Assembly (NCBI RefSeq): GCF_046025915.1
Contig: NZ_JAQQFR010000004.1
Coordinates: forward strand, 186,001 to 250,000
Reading direction: 5' to 3'
Length of the DNA stretch: 64,000 nucleotides
DNA from: Herbaspirillum rhizosphaerae_A
GTDB lineage: Bacteria > Pseudomonadota > Gammaproteobacteria > Burkholderiales > Burkholderiaceae_D
Shown here: positions 16,376-24,785 of the stretch, piece by piece
Numbering within the stretch: the first letter of the stretch is position 1
Layout: every line of letters starts with the position of its first letter
Position numbers and translations under genes: made by a program
The notes under the pieces: generated by a model
The model's database searches: none
Told to the model about the DNA's origin: nothing
The model's input: only the letters and a program-made list of their open reading frames with translations

Positions 16376-17037
16376 TGAGTTCCGCTACTAATCCCGTTAA
16401 TCGCTTTTCCCGTGATCAGATCGCCGCGCGCGTGGCGCAGGATATTCCCGAAGGCGCGTACGTCAACCTCGGTATCGGTTTGCCGACCAAGGTCGCCAAC
16501 TATCTGCCGGCAGATAAAGAAGTCTTTCTGCACAGCGAAAACGGCTTGCTCGGCATGGGTCCGGCACCCGCACCCGGCGAAGAAGATGAAGACCTCATCA
16601 ACGCCGGCAAGCAGCCGGTGACTTTGCTGACCGGTGGCGCCTACTTCCACCACGGCGACTCGTTCGCGATGATGCGCGGCGGCCATCTCGATATCTGTGT
16701 GCTCGGCGCCTTTCAGGTCTCGGCCACCGGTGATCTGGCCAACTGGCATACGGGCGCACCCGATGCAATTCCGGCGGTCGGCGGTGCAATGGATCTGGCC
16801 ATCGGCGCCAAGCAAGTGTTCGTGATGATGGAACATCAGACCAAGACCGGCGAAAGCAAAATCGTCTCGCACTGCGACTATCCATTGACCGGCATCGGCT
16901 GCGTCAACCGCATCTATACGGATGTGGCCGTGCTGGACGTGACCGAACACGGCCTGCGCGTGCGCGAGATCGTCGACGGCATGTCCTTTGACGAACTGCA
17001 GAAAATCACCGGCGCGCCGCTGTTGCCACCGCTGTGA
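16375..17037 (+). CDS. pcaJ: 3-oxoadipate CoA-transferase subunit beta
   Basis: A 220-residue CoA-transferase beta subunit. The catalytic glutamate lies in the conserved SENGLLGMGPAP motif (Glu near 60), and the GGAMDLAIGAKQVFVMMEHQTK block is family-typical. It partners PcaI in the penultimate step of the beta-ketoadipate pathway. The gene shares one base with pcaI and is followed after 30 bases by pcaF. Confidence 0.94.
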   Translation: MSSATNPVNRFSRDQIAARVAQDIPEGAYVNLGIGLPTKVANYLPADKEVFLHSENGLLGMGPAPAPGEEDEDLINAGKQPVTLLTGGAYFHHGDSFAMMRGGHLDICVLGAFQVSATGDLANWHTGAPDAIPAVGGAMDLAIGAKQVFVMMEHQTKTGESKIVSHCDYPLTGIGCVNRIYTDVAVLDVTEHGLRVREIVDGMSFDELQKITGAPLLPPL

Positions 17038-17067
17038 TCCTGTAATCCAGTAACCAAAGAGAACACC

Positions 17068-18270
17068 ATGACTGAAGCCTTTATCTGCGACGCCATCCGT
17101 ACTCCCATCGGCCGTTACGGCGGCGCATTGAAAGACGTGCGTGCCGACGACCTTGGTGCCATTCCATTGCGCGCGCTGATTGAACGTAATCCGCAAGTCG
17201 ACTGGAACGCCGTCGACGACGTCATCTTCGGCTGCGCCAATCAGGCCGGCGAAGACAATCGCAACGTTGCACGCATGTCCGCGCTGCTGGCAGGTTTGCC
17301 ACAATCGGTGCCGGGCACCACGATGAATCGCCTGTGCGGCTCGGGCATGGATGCGGTCGGTACGGCCGCGCGTGCAATCAAGTCGGGCGAAGCGCAGCTG
17401 ATGCTGGCAGGTGGTGTTGAGTCGATGACACGTGCGCCTTTCGTCATGGGTAAGGCCGACAGCGCGTTTTCTCGCAATGCCAATATCTACGACACCACTA
17501 TCGGCTGGCGTTTTCCGAACGCGCAGATGAAGGCGCTTTATGGCACCGACTCCATGCCGGAAACCGGTGAAAACGTCGCCGACGATTTCAAGATCAGCCG
17601 CCTGGATCAGGACAAGTTCGCCGTCGCCAGCCAGGCCAAGGCTGCTGCCGCGCAAGCCAACGGTACGCTCGCACAAGAGATCACGCCGGTCGTGATTCCG
17701 CAGAAGAAGGGCGAGGCCATCACCGTCAGCAATGACGAACATCCGCGCGCCACCAGCATGGAAGCGCTGGCAAAGCTCAAAGGCGTGGTACGCGCCGATG
17801 GCACCGTTACCGCGGGCAATGCCTCCGGCGTCAACGACGGCGCATGCGCTTTGTTACTGGCGAGTGCAGAAGCGGTCAAGCAATACGGACTGACACCGCG
17901 CGCGCGCATTGTCGGCATGGCGACTGCAGGTGTCGCACCACGCGTGATGGGCATCGGCCCGGCGCCGGCAACTAAAAAGCTGCTGCAGCAAGTCGGTCTG
18001 ACCATAGAGCAAATGGACGTGATCGAACTGAACGAAGCGTTTGCCTCGCAAGGTCTGGCGGTGCTGCGTGAACTGGGTGTCGCCGACGACGACCCTCGCG
18101 TGAATCCGAACGGCGGTGCGATTGCACTCGGCCACCCGCTCGGCATGAGCGGCGCACGCCTGATTACTACCGCGATGTATCAGCTGCAACGCACTGGTGG
18201 CCGCTACGCCCTGTGCACCATGTGCATCGGGGTTGGTCAGGGCATTGCAACTATCATTGAGCGTGTCTGA
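17068..18270 (+). CDS. pcaF: Beta-ketoadipyl-CoA thiolase
   Basis: A 400-residue thiolase with catalytic Cys90 (NRLCGSGMDAV), His356 (GHPLGMSG) and Cys386 (TMCIGVGQG). Length and the RTPIGRYGGALKDVRADDLGA N-terminus are those of PcaF/PaaJ thiolases. It cleaves beta-ketoadipyl-CoA to succinyl-CoA and acetyl-CoA, the end of both the protocatechuate and catechol branches encoded in this window. AGAGAACACC precedes ATG 17,068. Confidence 0.94.
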   Translation: MTEAFICDAIRTPIGRYGGALKDVRADDLGAIPLRALIERNPQVDWNAVDDVIFGCANQAGEDNRNVARMSALLAGLPQSVPGTTMNRLCGSGMDAVGTAARAIKSGEAQLMLAGGVESMTRAPFVMGKADSAFSRNANIYDTTIGWRFPNAQMKALYGTDSMPETGENVADDFKISRLDQDKFAVASQAKAAAAQANGTLAQEITPVVIPQKKGEAITVSNDEHPRATSMEALAKLKGVVRADGTVTAGNASGVNDGACALLLASAEAVKQYGLTPRARIVGMATAGVAPRVMGIGPAPATKKLLQQVGLTIEQMDVIELNEAFASQGLAVLRELGVADDDPRVNPNGGAIALGHPLGMSGARLITTAMYQLQRTGGRYALCTMCIGVGQGIATIIERV

Positions 18271-18378
18271 AACAGATGGCGCTGTAGGAAAAGGGAAGTA
18301 AATACAAAGCTGCCGGCCATCAAGAGCCACGACAATAAAAAGCAGCGCTTGCACAAGAGATTGAAGAGGAGACACCCC

Positions 18379-18450
18379 ATGCATCACCCCACCTTTGTTC
18401 ACATTCAACGCGGGAGCGTCGTACGCTGCCGCCATGGAGATTGCTCATGA
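18379..18450 (+). CDS. 23-codon leader ORF coupled to livH
   Basis: An ATG at 18,379 follows a very strong ribosome site (GAAGAGGAGACACCCC) and opens a 23-residue reading frame rich in His, Arg and Cys. Its TGA overlaps the livH ATG (ATGA at 18,447-18,450). The ribosome site resembles those in front of the binding-protein genes of this window, which are normally located exactly here in Liv operons. It could be a translational coupler, a leader peptide, or the scar of a deleted binding-protein gene. No homologue is recognised. Confidence 0.4.
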   Translation: MHHPTFVHIQRGSVVRCRHGDCS

Positions 18451-19313
18451 TCGGCAACTTCATTGGTGTGATGTTCGACGGCATTGCCTACGGCGCGCTG
18501 CTATTCCTGATCAGCGTCGGCCTGTCGGTCACGATGGGCATGATGAATTTCATCAACCTCGCTCACGGCGCGTTTGCGATGCTGGGCGGCTATGTCTGCG
18601 TCACCATTCTCAATCAGCTCGGCCTGCCTTTTCTGGCGTCCTTGCCGGTAGCCTTCCTGGCGTCGGCGTTGGTCGGCCTGGTGCTGGAGCGCACGCTCTA
18701 TCGCCGTCTGTATAAAGCCAGTCATCTGGATCAGGTCTTGTTTTCCATCGGCCTGACCTTCATGGCCGTCGCGGGTGCAACCTACGTCTGGGGGCCGACG
18801 CAACAACCGGTGCATTTGCCGGACTGGCTGCGCGGACAGATTTCTCTGCTTGGTCTGGATGTCGGTGCGTATCGTGTATTCCTGATCGGTGTCGTGGTGC
18901 TGGTGACTGCGGCATTGGGATTGCTGATTGAACGCACACGCTTCGGCGCGCAGATTCGTGCGTCGGTCGACAATCAGGTTGCTGCGGCAGGTCTGGGTAT
19001 CAACGTCAGCCGTGTCTTCAGCCTGACCTTTGCGCTTGGCTCCGGACTGGCCGGTCTGGGTGGCGGTCTCGGTATTGACGTGCTGGGTCTGGATCCGACT
19101 TTCCCGATCAAGTACATGGTGTACTTCCTGCTGGTGGTTGCCGTCGGCGGCGCAGGCACGATCAAGGGGCCGTTGCTGGCTGCGGTGATCCTCGGCATTT
19201 TCGACGTGGCCGGTAAATACTATGTACCTGAAATCGGCGCCTTCGTGATTTACGGCCTGATGGTGCTGCTGCTGATCCTGTTCCCCGCTGGTCTGATGCG
19301 GAGGCGTGGATGA
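18447..19313 (+). CDS. livH: Liv-type permease LivH of a set lacking its binding protein
   Basis: A 288-residue permease with the LivH hallmark MGMMNFINLAHGAFAMLGGY (about residues 29-48) and the C-terminal GGAGTIKGPLLAAVILG loop. ATG 18,447 is preferred because GGAG lies eight bases upstream; an upstream TTG at 18,441 is too close to that site. It begins a tight livHMGF operon 176 bases after pcaF, possibly co-transcribed with pcaIJF. No binding protein is encoded next to it. Confidence 0.9.
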   Translation: MIGNFIGVMFDGIAYGALLFLISVGLSVTMGMMNFINLAHGAFAMLGGYVCVTILNQLGLPFLASLPVAFLASALVGLVLERTLYRRLYKASHLDQVLFSIGLTFMAVAGATYVWGPTQQPVHLPDWLRGQISLLGLDVGAYRVFLIGVVVLVTAALGLLIERTRFGAQIRASVDNQVAAAGLGINVSRVFSLTFALGSGLAGLGGGLGIDVLGLDPTFPIKYMVYFLLVVAVGGAGTIKGPLLAAVILGIFDVAGKYYVPEIGAFVIYGLMVLLLILFPAGLMRRRG

Positions 19314-20368
19314 GCGCGAGCACCCCGACTTCCGCGCCCGCCACGGCTGCAACAACTTCTAGCGTAAAGACCACTACCATGTCTCCCTTGCTTCGTCTGC
19401 CCAATGACCGCTGGAAGCCGCTGGAAATCATTTTCTGGTTGCTACCGGTGGCAGCGTATTTTGTCTTCCCCGAGTACCTGATCCTGATCAGCCAGATCAT
19501 GATCGTCGGCTTGTTCGCCATCTCGCTCGATCTGATCCTCGGCTACGGCGGCATTGTGTCACTCGGCCATGCTGCCTTCTTCGGCCTTGGTGCCTATACC
19601 GCCGGCCTGCTGTCGGTGCACGGCTGGGGCGAGCCGATCAGCGGCTTGCTGCTGGCGGCGGTGGTCGCCGCACTGTTCGGCTACATCATCAGTTTCCTGG
19701 TAGTGCGCGGCAACGATCTGGCGCGCCTGATGGTGACGCTGGGCATCGGCCTCATGCTGTTCGAAGCGGCCAACAAGGCGGCCTTCATCACCGGCGGTGT
19801 CGATGGCTTGTCGGGCATGATGGTGGACAAAATCTTCGGCGTGTTCGAGTTCGATCTCAACGGCAAGGTTGCCTACATCTATAGCTTCGTTGTGCTGTTC
19901 ATTTTGTTCGCGGTGTTGCGCCGTCTGGTCAATTCACCGTTCGGCCTGAGCCTGGTCGGCATCCGCGAAGGTGGTCGCCGCATGCCGGCCATCGGTGTCA
20001 ACGTCAACCAGCGCTTGACCGTGATCTTCACGATCAGCGCCGCGATCGCCGGTGTCGCCGGCGCCTTGCTGGCGCAGACCACACAGTTCGTCGGACTCGA
20101 CGTACTGGGTTTTCCGCGTTCCGCTGAACTGCTGATCATCCTGGTGCTGGGCGGTACCGGTCGCCTGTATGGCGGGCTGGTCGGTGCAGCGATTTTCATG
20201 CTGGCGCAAGACTATCTCTCCGGTCTGAATCCGGCCTACTGGCAATTCTGGATCGGCCTGCTGCTGATCGTCATCGTGCTGTTCGCTCGCGGCGGTATTC
20301 TCGGCGGCCTGACACTGATCTGGAACAACCTGCGCAAGACTTCGGCTGTGAAAGGAGAGCGCTCGTGA
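19310..20368 (+). CDS. livM: Liv-type permease LivM
   Basis: A 352-residue permease with a Ser/Thr/Ala-rich N-terminal extension of about 25 residues, then the LivM pattern LDLILGYGGIVSLGHAAFFGLGAYTAGLL. The GGTGRLYGGLVGAAIF loop near the C-terminus contacts the ATPase in this family. It overlaps livH by four bases (ATGA) and livG by four, so translation of the set is coupled. The N-terminal extension is unusual and an internal ATG (residue 24) could be the true start. Confidence 0.9.
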   Translation: MSASTPTSAPATAATTSSVKTTTMSPLLRLPNDRWKPLEIIFWLLPVAAYFVFPEYLILISQIMIVGLFAISLDLILGYGGIVSLGHAAFFGLGAYTAGLLSVHGWGEPISGLLLAAVVAALFGYIISFLVVRGNDLARLMVTLGIGLMLFEAANKAAFITGGVDGLSGMMVDKIFGVFEFDLNGKVAYIYSFVVLFILFAVLRRLVNSPFGLSLVGIREGGRRMPAIGVNVNQRLTVIFTISAAIAGVAGALLAQTTQFVGLDVLGFPRSAELLIILVLGGTGRLYGGLVGAAIFMLAQDYLSGLNPAYWQFWIGLLLIVIVLFARGGILGGLTLIWNNLRKTSAVKGERS

Positions 20369-21141
20369 GCACATCAACAAATACAAGCGCAAACACCACG
20401 TTGCGTACAGAAGGCCTGTCCAAACAATGGGGTGCCTTCAAGGCCAACAGTGATGTCTCGCTGACCTTTGTTCCAGGCGCGCGTCATGCGCTGATCGGGC
20501 CGAACGGCGCGGGCAAGACAACGTTCATCAATTTGCTGACCGGCGGTTTTGCGCCATCGAGCGGCAAGGTGTTTTTCGGTGATGACGACATCACTTCGCT
20601 GCCGCAGCATGAACGCGTCAAGCGCGGCATGACACGTACCTTTCAGATCAATACTTTGTTCGCGGGTCTGACGGTATTGGAATCCGTTGTACTGGCGATT
20701 TCCGAGCGGCGTGGCATGCAGTACGTCTGGCACAAAACCGTGGCGCAACAAACTGATGTTATCGACGAAGCCATGGCCTTGCTGGCATCGCTCAAGCTCG
20801 ACGGCGAAGCCAACAGCATCACGCGCAGCCTCGCCTACGGCAAGCAGCGTCTGGTTGAAATTGCATTGGCGCTGGCGACCAAACCAAAAGTCTTGTTGCT
20901 GGACGAACCGGCTGCCGGCATTCCCTCGGCGGAAAGCAAGGAGCTGTTCGAAGTCATCGCCGGACTGCCGCGTGATGTCACTATCGTTTTCATTGAACAT
21001 GATATGGGCCTGGTGTTCCGCTTTGCCGAACGCATCACGGTGCTGGTCGGCGGCAAAGTGTTGACCGAAGGCACGCCGGCAGAAATTGCTGCCGACAAAC
21101 GCGTCAAGGAAGTTTATCTGGGGGAGTCTGAACATGAGTGA
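20365..21141 (+). CDS. livG: Liv-type ABC transporter ATPase LivG
   Basis: A 258-residue ATPase. Walker A is GPNGAGKTT at 45-53; the signature is the LivG variant LAYGKQR rather than LSGGQ; Walker B is LLLDEPAAGI. The start is GTG 20,365 preceded by AAGGAG. The C-terminal EVYLGE motif is typical of LivG. It overlaps livM and livF. Confidence 0.91.
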   Translation: MSTSTNTSANTTLRTEGLSKQWGAFKANSDVSLTFVPGARHALIGPNGAGKTTFINLLTGGFAPSSGKVFFGDDDITSLPQHERVKRGMTRTFQINTLFAGLTVLESVVLAISERRGMQYVWHKTVAQQTDVIDEAMALLASLKLDGEANSITRSLAYGKQRLVEIALALATKPKVLLLDEPAAGIPSAESKELFEVIAGLPRDVTIVFIEHDMGLVFRFAERITVLVGGKVLTEGTPAEIAADKRVKEVYLGESEHE

Positions 21142-21835
21142 GCTGCTTGCACTCGACAAGGTCACTGCCGGTTACGGCGATTCGATCGTACTGGAAGACG
21201 TCTCGTTTTCCATGAAGGAAGGCGACAGCCTCGCGCTATTAGGGCGTAACGGCGTAGGCAAAACCAGTCTGCTGGTCACGCTGATGGGATTGACTCGTCT
21301 GCACAGCGGCAGTATCCGCTGGTGCGGCGGCGATATCGTGCGCGTGCCAACATACAGACGCGCACACGCCGGTTTGGGCTGGGTACCGCAAGAACGTTAC
21401 ATGTTCCCTTCATTGACGGTGGAGGAGCATCTGACGGTCGTCGCACGTGGTGGCGAATGGGATCTGCCGAAGATCTACAAAATCTTCCCGCGTCTGGAAG
21501 AGCGCCGCAACAACATGGGCAACCAGTTGTCGGGCGGCGAACAGCAAATGCTGGCGATTGCGCGCGCACTGATGGTGAGTCCGCGCATCCTCTTGTTGGA
21601 TGAGCCGATGGAAGGGCTGGCACCGATTATCGTGCAGGAGTTGCTGCGCGTGATTCGCGGGCTGGTCAAAGATATGGGGATGTCGGTGATCGTGGTGGAA
21701 CAGCATGCGCGGATGGCGTTGTCGTTGACGCAGCGGGCGATTGTGCTGGATCGCGGGCGGATTGTGCATGACTCGGATAGTGCGAGTTTGCTGGCAGATG
21801 GGGAGAAGTTGGATCGGTTGGTGGCGGTGGCGTGA
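21134..21835 (+). CDS. livF: Liv-type ABC transporter ATPase LivF
   Basis: A 233-residue ATPase with Walker A GRNGVGKTS near 38-46, signature LSGGEQQ and Walker B LLLDEPMEGLAP. ATG 21,134 lies eight bases before the livG stop and has GGGGAG upstream. It closes the livHMGF operon; downstream is a large repeat element. With no dedicated binding protein, this transporter may be shared by the orphan binding proteins at 11.2, 24.8 and 30.2 kb. Confidence 0.91.
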   Translation: MSELLALDKVTAGYGDSIVLEDVSFSMKEGDSLALLGRNGVGKTSLLVTLMGLTRLHSGSIRWCGGDIVRVPTYRRAHAGLGWVPQERYMFPSLTVEEHLTVVARGGEWDLPKIYKIFPRLEERRNNMGNQLSGGEQQMLAIARALMVSPRILLLDEPMEGLAPIIVQELLRVIRGLVKDMGMSVIVVEQHARMALSLTQRAIVLDRGRIVHDSDSASLLADGEKLDRLVAVA

Positions 21836-21874
21836 TGGGGTTTTGTCCTAGTGGTGTTCAGGATGACGGCGATC

Positions 21875-22658
21875 TTTGTTCCGACTTCACGTTTGCTGTT
21901 GCTGACGCTGTTCTTTCTTCGATCAACCTTTGCCGGGGGCGGCCCGGCAGCCGCTCACTTTTCTTGCTTCGCCAAGAAAAGTAAGCAAAAGAAGGCGACC
22001 GCTGGGGCGTAGCCCTCTTCGAGGGTTCCCGGCGCCAGCGGGTGAAAATCGGGAAGGGAAAACAACTCGCTGCGCTCAGACATTTTTCCCTTCTTAATCC
22101 GATTTTCGCCCGCTGACACCGGCTACTCTCAAGCGGACTTCGAGACGGGCTCGCTTCGCCTCGCCTTGACTGGCTCGCCTTCGGCGTTGCGCCTTTAGAC
22201 GTCGGTGACGCTACAAATTTCAGTTTTACTTTTTAACGCCGTCGTCCCAGCGAACGCTGGGATCCAGTGACGTTTGCGCTCACTCAACCGCCTTCACGAC
22301 GCTGGGTTCCAACTTTCGTTGGAACGACAAAGCAGAAGAGACTAAAGGAGTTCGCGTAGTCACCGTCCCCTGGCGATGCGAAGCGAGCCAGTTTGGAAGC
22401 CCGCTTGAGAGTAGCCGGTGGCGCGGGTACAAATCGGAAAAAGAAGGGAAAAATGTCTGAGCGCAGCGAGTTGTTTTCCCTTCCCGATTTGTGCCTGCTG
22501 GCGCCGGGAACCCCCGAAGGGGGCTACGACCCAGCGGTCGCTTTCTTGGCTCACTTTCTTTGGCGAGACAAAGAAAGTGAGTAGCCGCCGGGCTACCCCC
22601 GGCAGGGTTGATCGAAGAAAGAAAATCGAAGCTACCTAACAGAGATAGTCGGAACAAA
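21875..22658. repeat. 784-bp inverted-repeat element, long form
   Basis: The ends are inverted copies: tttgttccgac at 21,875-21,885 and gtcggaacaaa at 22,648-22,658. Inside them two arms of roughly 230-250 bases (about 21,908-22,135 and 22,395-22,630) are inverted copies with well over 80% identity by eye; both include cttcgatcaacc, gccggg and ctcgctgcgctcagacat. The centre holds a second, nested inverted pair (see separate entry). No transposase or other credible gene is present; apparent ORFs are by-products of the repeat. It lies between the converging livF and reductase genes, so the hairpins may also end transcription from both sides. Confidence 0.85.
22239..22333. repeat. Nested REP-like inverted pair inside the element
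   Basis: Two copies of a short palindromic unit face each other: cgtcccagcgaacgctggga near 22,243-22,262 and its relative ttccaactttcgttggaa near 22,307-22,324. Each unit is itself a hairpin, and the flanks (ccagtgacgt versus the complement of acgacgctgg) match in inverted orientation. This resembles the small extragenic palindromes common in proteobacteria with a TCCCAGCGAA-type core. Confidence 0.65.
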
Positions 22659-22663
22659 AAACC

Positions 22664-23605
22664 TCATAAATCCAACACCAACACCCCCGTCCTCGCCCGA
22701 GAAACACAAGGCATAAACCACAGATTAGAAGCTTTTTCCTTCTCATTCAAGAACCCATCCCTGTGATCAGGAATCCCCTCGATCACCTTGGTCTGACAAG
22801 TCCCGCACACGCCGACTTCACAAGAGCAATCGACCTCAATCCCAGCCTCCTGCAGACAAGCCAAAGCTGTCTTTCCTGAAGCAACCTCGATCTCTTTGCC
22901 ATCACTCAACCGGACCACAAAAGCCGCATCACCTGCCTCCGCAACAGGTGCGGAAAACGACTCCTTGTGCACCTGCGATGCTCCCAACCTGGCCGTAGCA
23001 AGATCAACAACCGTCGCCATGAACGGCCCCGGCCCGCAAGTGTAAGCATGCGCGTCAACCGCAGCATCCGTCAGCGCCGCAGCAATAACAGCGCCCGTCT
23101 GGTCAACTGACAGACCAGCATGGATGGATACATGAGTAGCCAGTGACGTTCCGGTCAACTCATCCCGAAACGCAACACTCGCCTCATCGCGCACAAAGTA
23201 ATGCAGATGAAAGTCGGCACCATCACGCAACAAGGCATATGCCATCGACAACACCGGCGTAATCCCGATCCCACCCGCAAACAACAGATGCGAGCCGGCA
23301 GCATCCGCCAATGCAAAAGCATTGCGTGGAGCACTGATCTGCAGTGTGTCGCCTTCCTTCGCTTCGGCATGCAGCCACGCAGAACCTCCGCGCGATTGCG
23401 GCTCTTGCTTGACCGCGATGCGATAACGGTCGGGTGAGGGTTGATCGCAGCACAGTGAGTATTGGCGTACCAGCCCATTGCCAAGCGTAACGTCGATGTG
23501 TGCACCAGGTTGGTAAGCAGGAAACGCCTTACCGTCGGCAGTATGCAGTTCAAAGATACGGATGGCTGTACCGCTGTTGCGGATGGCGGAGAGGATGACG
23601 TTCAT
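22664..23605 (-). CDS. VanB-type reductase (FNR plus 2Fe-2S), partner of the left Rieske oxygenase
   Basis: A 313-residue oxygenase reductase: FMN/FAD-binding barrel (RQYSLC at about 48-53), NAD-binding domain (LFAGGIGITPVLSMA), and a C-terminal plant-type 2Fe-2S ferredoxin domain with Cys262, Cys267, Cys270 and Cys300. It passes electrons from NAD(P)H to the Rieske oxygenase encoded just upstream. Although VanB-like, it is clearly different from the vanB product at 29,233. The ribosome site before ATG 23,605 is weak and the gap to the oxygenase gene is 111 bases. Confidence 0.9.
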   Translation of the reverse strand: MNVILSAIRNSGTAIRIFELHTADGKAFPAYQPGAHIDVTLGNGLVRQYSLCCDQPSPDRYRIAVKQEPQSRGGSAWLHAEAKEGDTLQISAPRNAFALADAAGSHLLFAGGIGITPVLSMAYALLRDGADFHLHYFVRDEASVAFRDELTGTSLATHVSIHAGLSVDQTGAVIAAALTDAAVDAHAYTCGPGPFMATVVDLATARLGASQVHKESFSAPVAEAGDAAFVVRLSDGKEIEVASGKTALACLQEAGIEVDCSCEVGVCGTCQTKVIEGIPDHRDGFLNEKEKASNLWFMPCVSRARTGVLVLDL

Positions 23606-23716
23606 GGTGTGAGAGCGTAAGCGACCGCCCCGCAGACAGACACGGTGGCGATGATTAAAAAGGGAGGACGAACGCGCCGCATGCAGCCATACAGCGCGCT
23701 CGCAGGAGAGGTACGG

Positions 23717-24745
23717 TCAGGCCGCCTGTTCGGCCTGTTGACTGAGCATGGCAACGATGCGGCGCGCGCGATTGGCGCCAGCGTCGACGTGGATGTCGAT
23801 CATCGATGCATTCTCGAACTGGCACATGTTGCGGTATTGCGCCTCGATGATGACGCGGTCTTCTTCGAAGGTGACGGCGGTTTGCTGATAGACCAGTTCC
23901 AGGTTGTCCGGTGCATCGGGATGGGATGAGCTGGCCATGGTCCAGAAGTAATGCGAGGTGGTTTCTGTCTCCGGCGTGATGCCGTGGAAACCGCGCATGT
24001 GGAAGCCGCCACGGTTTGGATCTTCCAGCGATTCCGTATCGGCATCGACCGCGCCGGTGAAGATGTTGAGATGGGTGACGTGGAAGTCGATTTCCTGCCA
24101 GCGGTCGATCTTGCCCTTGAACGGCCAGGCTGCGCTATAGGTCGCAGGCGGTTGCGAAGCTTTCATCCAGCGCACCACGCGCACGTTGTCGCCGTCGCTG
24201 GTGACGTTGGTCGGTGCTTCCATGTGTGTCTTGGCATTGCCGCCGATAGTCTTGGTGTGGACGTAACCAACGTGGCTAAGGTCGAGCAAATTATCGTGGA
24301 TCAGCTGATACGGCGCGTCGTAATGGAATACGCCGCCCTTGTATTTGTAGCGGGGATTGTCGTGTGCAGCGATTTCGGGTGGCTGGCCGACCGGCTGGCT
24401 ATCTGCGGTCTCACCCAGCCAGAGCCAGATGATTTCGTTGCGTACCGCGACCTTGTAGGCTTTGACGCAAGCCTTGCCGGGGATCTTGACCTGACCGGGA
24501 ATTTCAATGCACTGGCCGCTGGGAGCATACAGCAGACCGTGATAACCGCAGCGGATACCGCCGTCTTCGAGTGAGCCGCACGACAGCGGCACGCTGCGGT
24601 GACAGCAGCGGTCTTCCAGCGCGGCGACTTCGCCCGACTCGGTGCGGAACATGACGACCGGGCGATTAAGCAGGGTGCGGGCCAGAGGCTTGTCCTGAAG
24701 CTCCCAGACAAAGCCGGCGACGTACCATTGATTCAGTGGAAACAT
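23717..24745 (-). CDS. VanA-type Rieske oxygenase, substrate unknown
   Basis: A 342-residue single-component-type Rieske oxygenase. The Rieske ligands are Cys47, His49, Cys66 and His69; the mononuclear iron site is D155-LSH158-VGYVH163. It belongs to the vanillate O-demethylase / dicamba monooxygenase group, but only moderately resembles the VanA at 28,053. Likely substrates are methoxylated benzoates (syringate, 3-O-methylgallate, isovanillate, veratrate); this is inference. The gene follows a binding-protein gene by 40 bases and has AAAGGAGTCATC before its ATG. Confidence 0.88.
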   Translation of the reverse strand: MFPLNQWYVAGFVWELQDKPLARTLLNRPVVMFRTESGEVAALEDRCCHRSVPLSCGSLEDGGIRCGYHGLLYAPSGQCIEIPGQVKIPGKACVKAYKVAVRNEIIWLWLGETADSQPVGQPPEIAAHDNPRYKYKGGVFHYDAPYQLIHDNLLDLSHVGYVHTKTIGGNAKTHMEAPTNVTSDGDNVRVVRWMKASQPPATYSAAWPFKGKIDRWQEIDFHVTHLNIFTGAVDADTESLEDPNRGGFHMRGFHGITPETETTSHYFWTMASSSHPDAPDNLELVYQQTAVTFEEDRVIIEAQYRNMCQFENASMIDIHVDAGANRARRIVAMLSQQAEQAA

Positions 24746-24785
24746 GATGACTCCTTTCAGTATTGCTGATCAGCTGAGATACAAA

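Noticed and set aside
16147..17742. 531-codon minus-strand ORF opposite pcaIJF
   Set aside because: Spans three well-supported genes in antisense; no ribosome site or domain. Long antisense frames are expected at this GC content.
22280..22657. ORFs inside the inverted-repeat element
   Set aside because: Their translations differ between the two arms and both strands are open; they follow from the repeat, with no ribosome site.
21875..22658. Insertion sequence
   Set aside because: Inverted ends are present but no transposase frame exists and no target duplication is clear; described as a repeat element.
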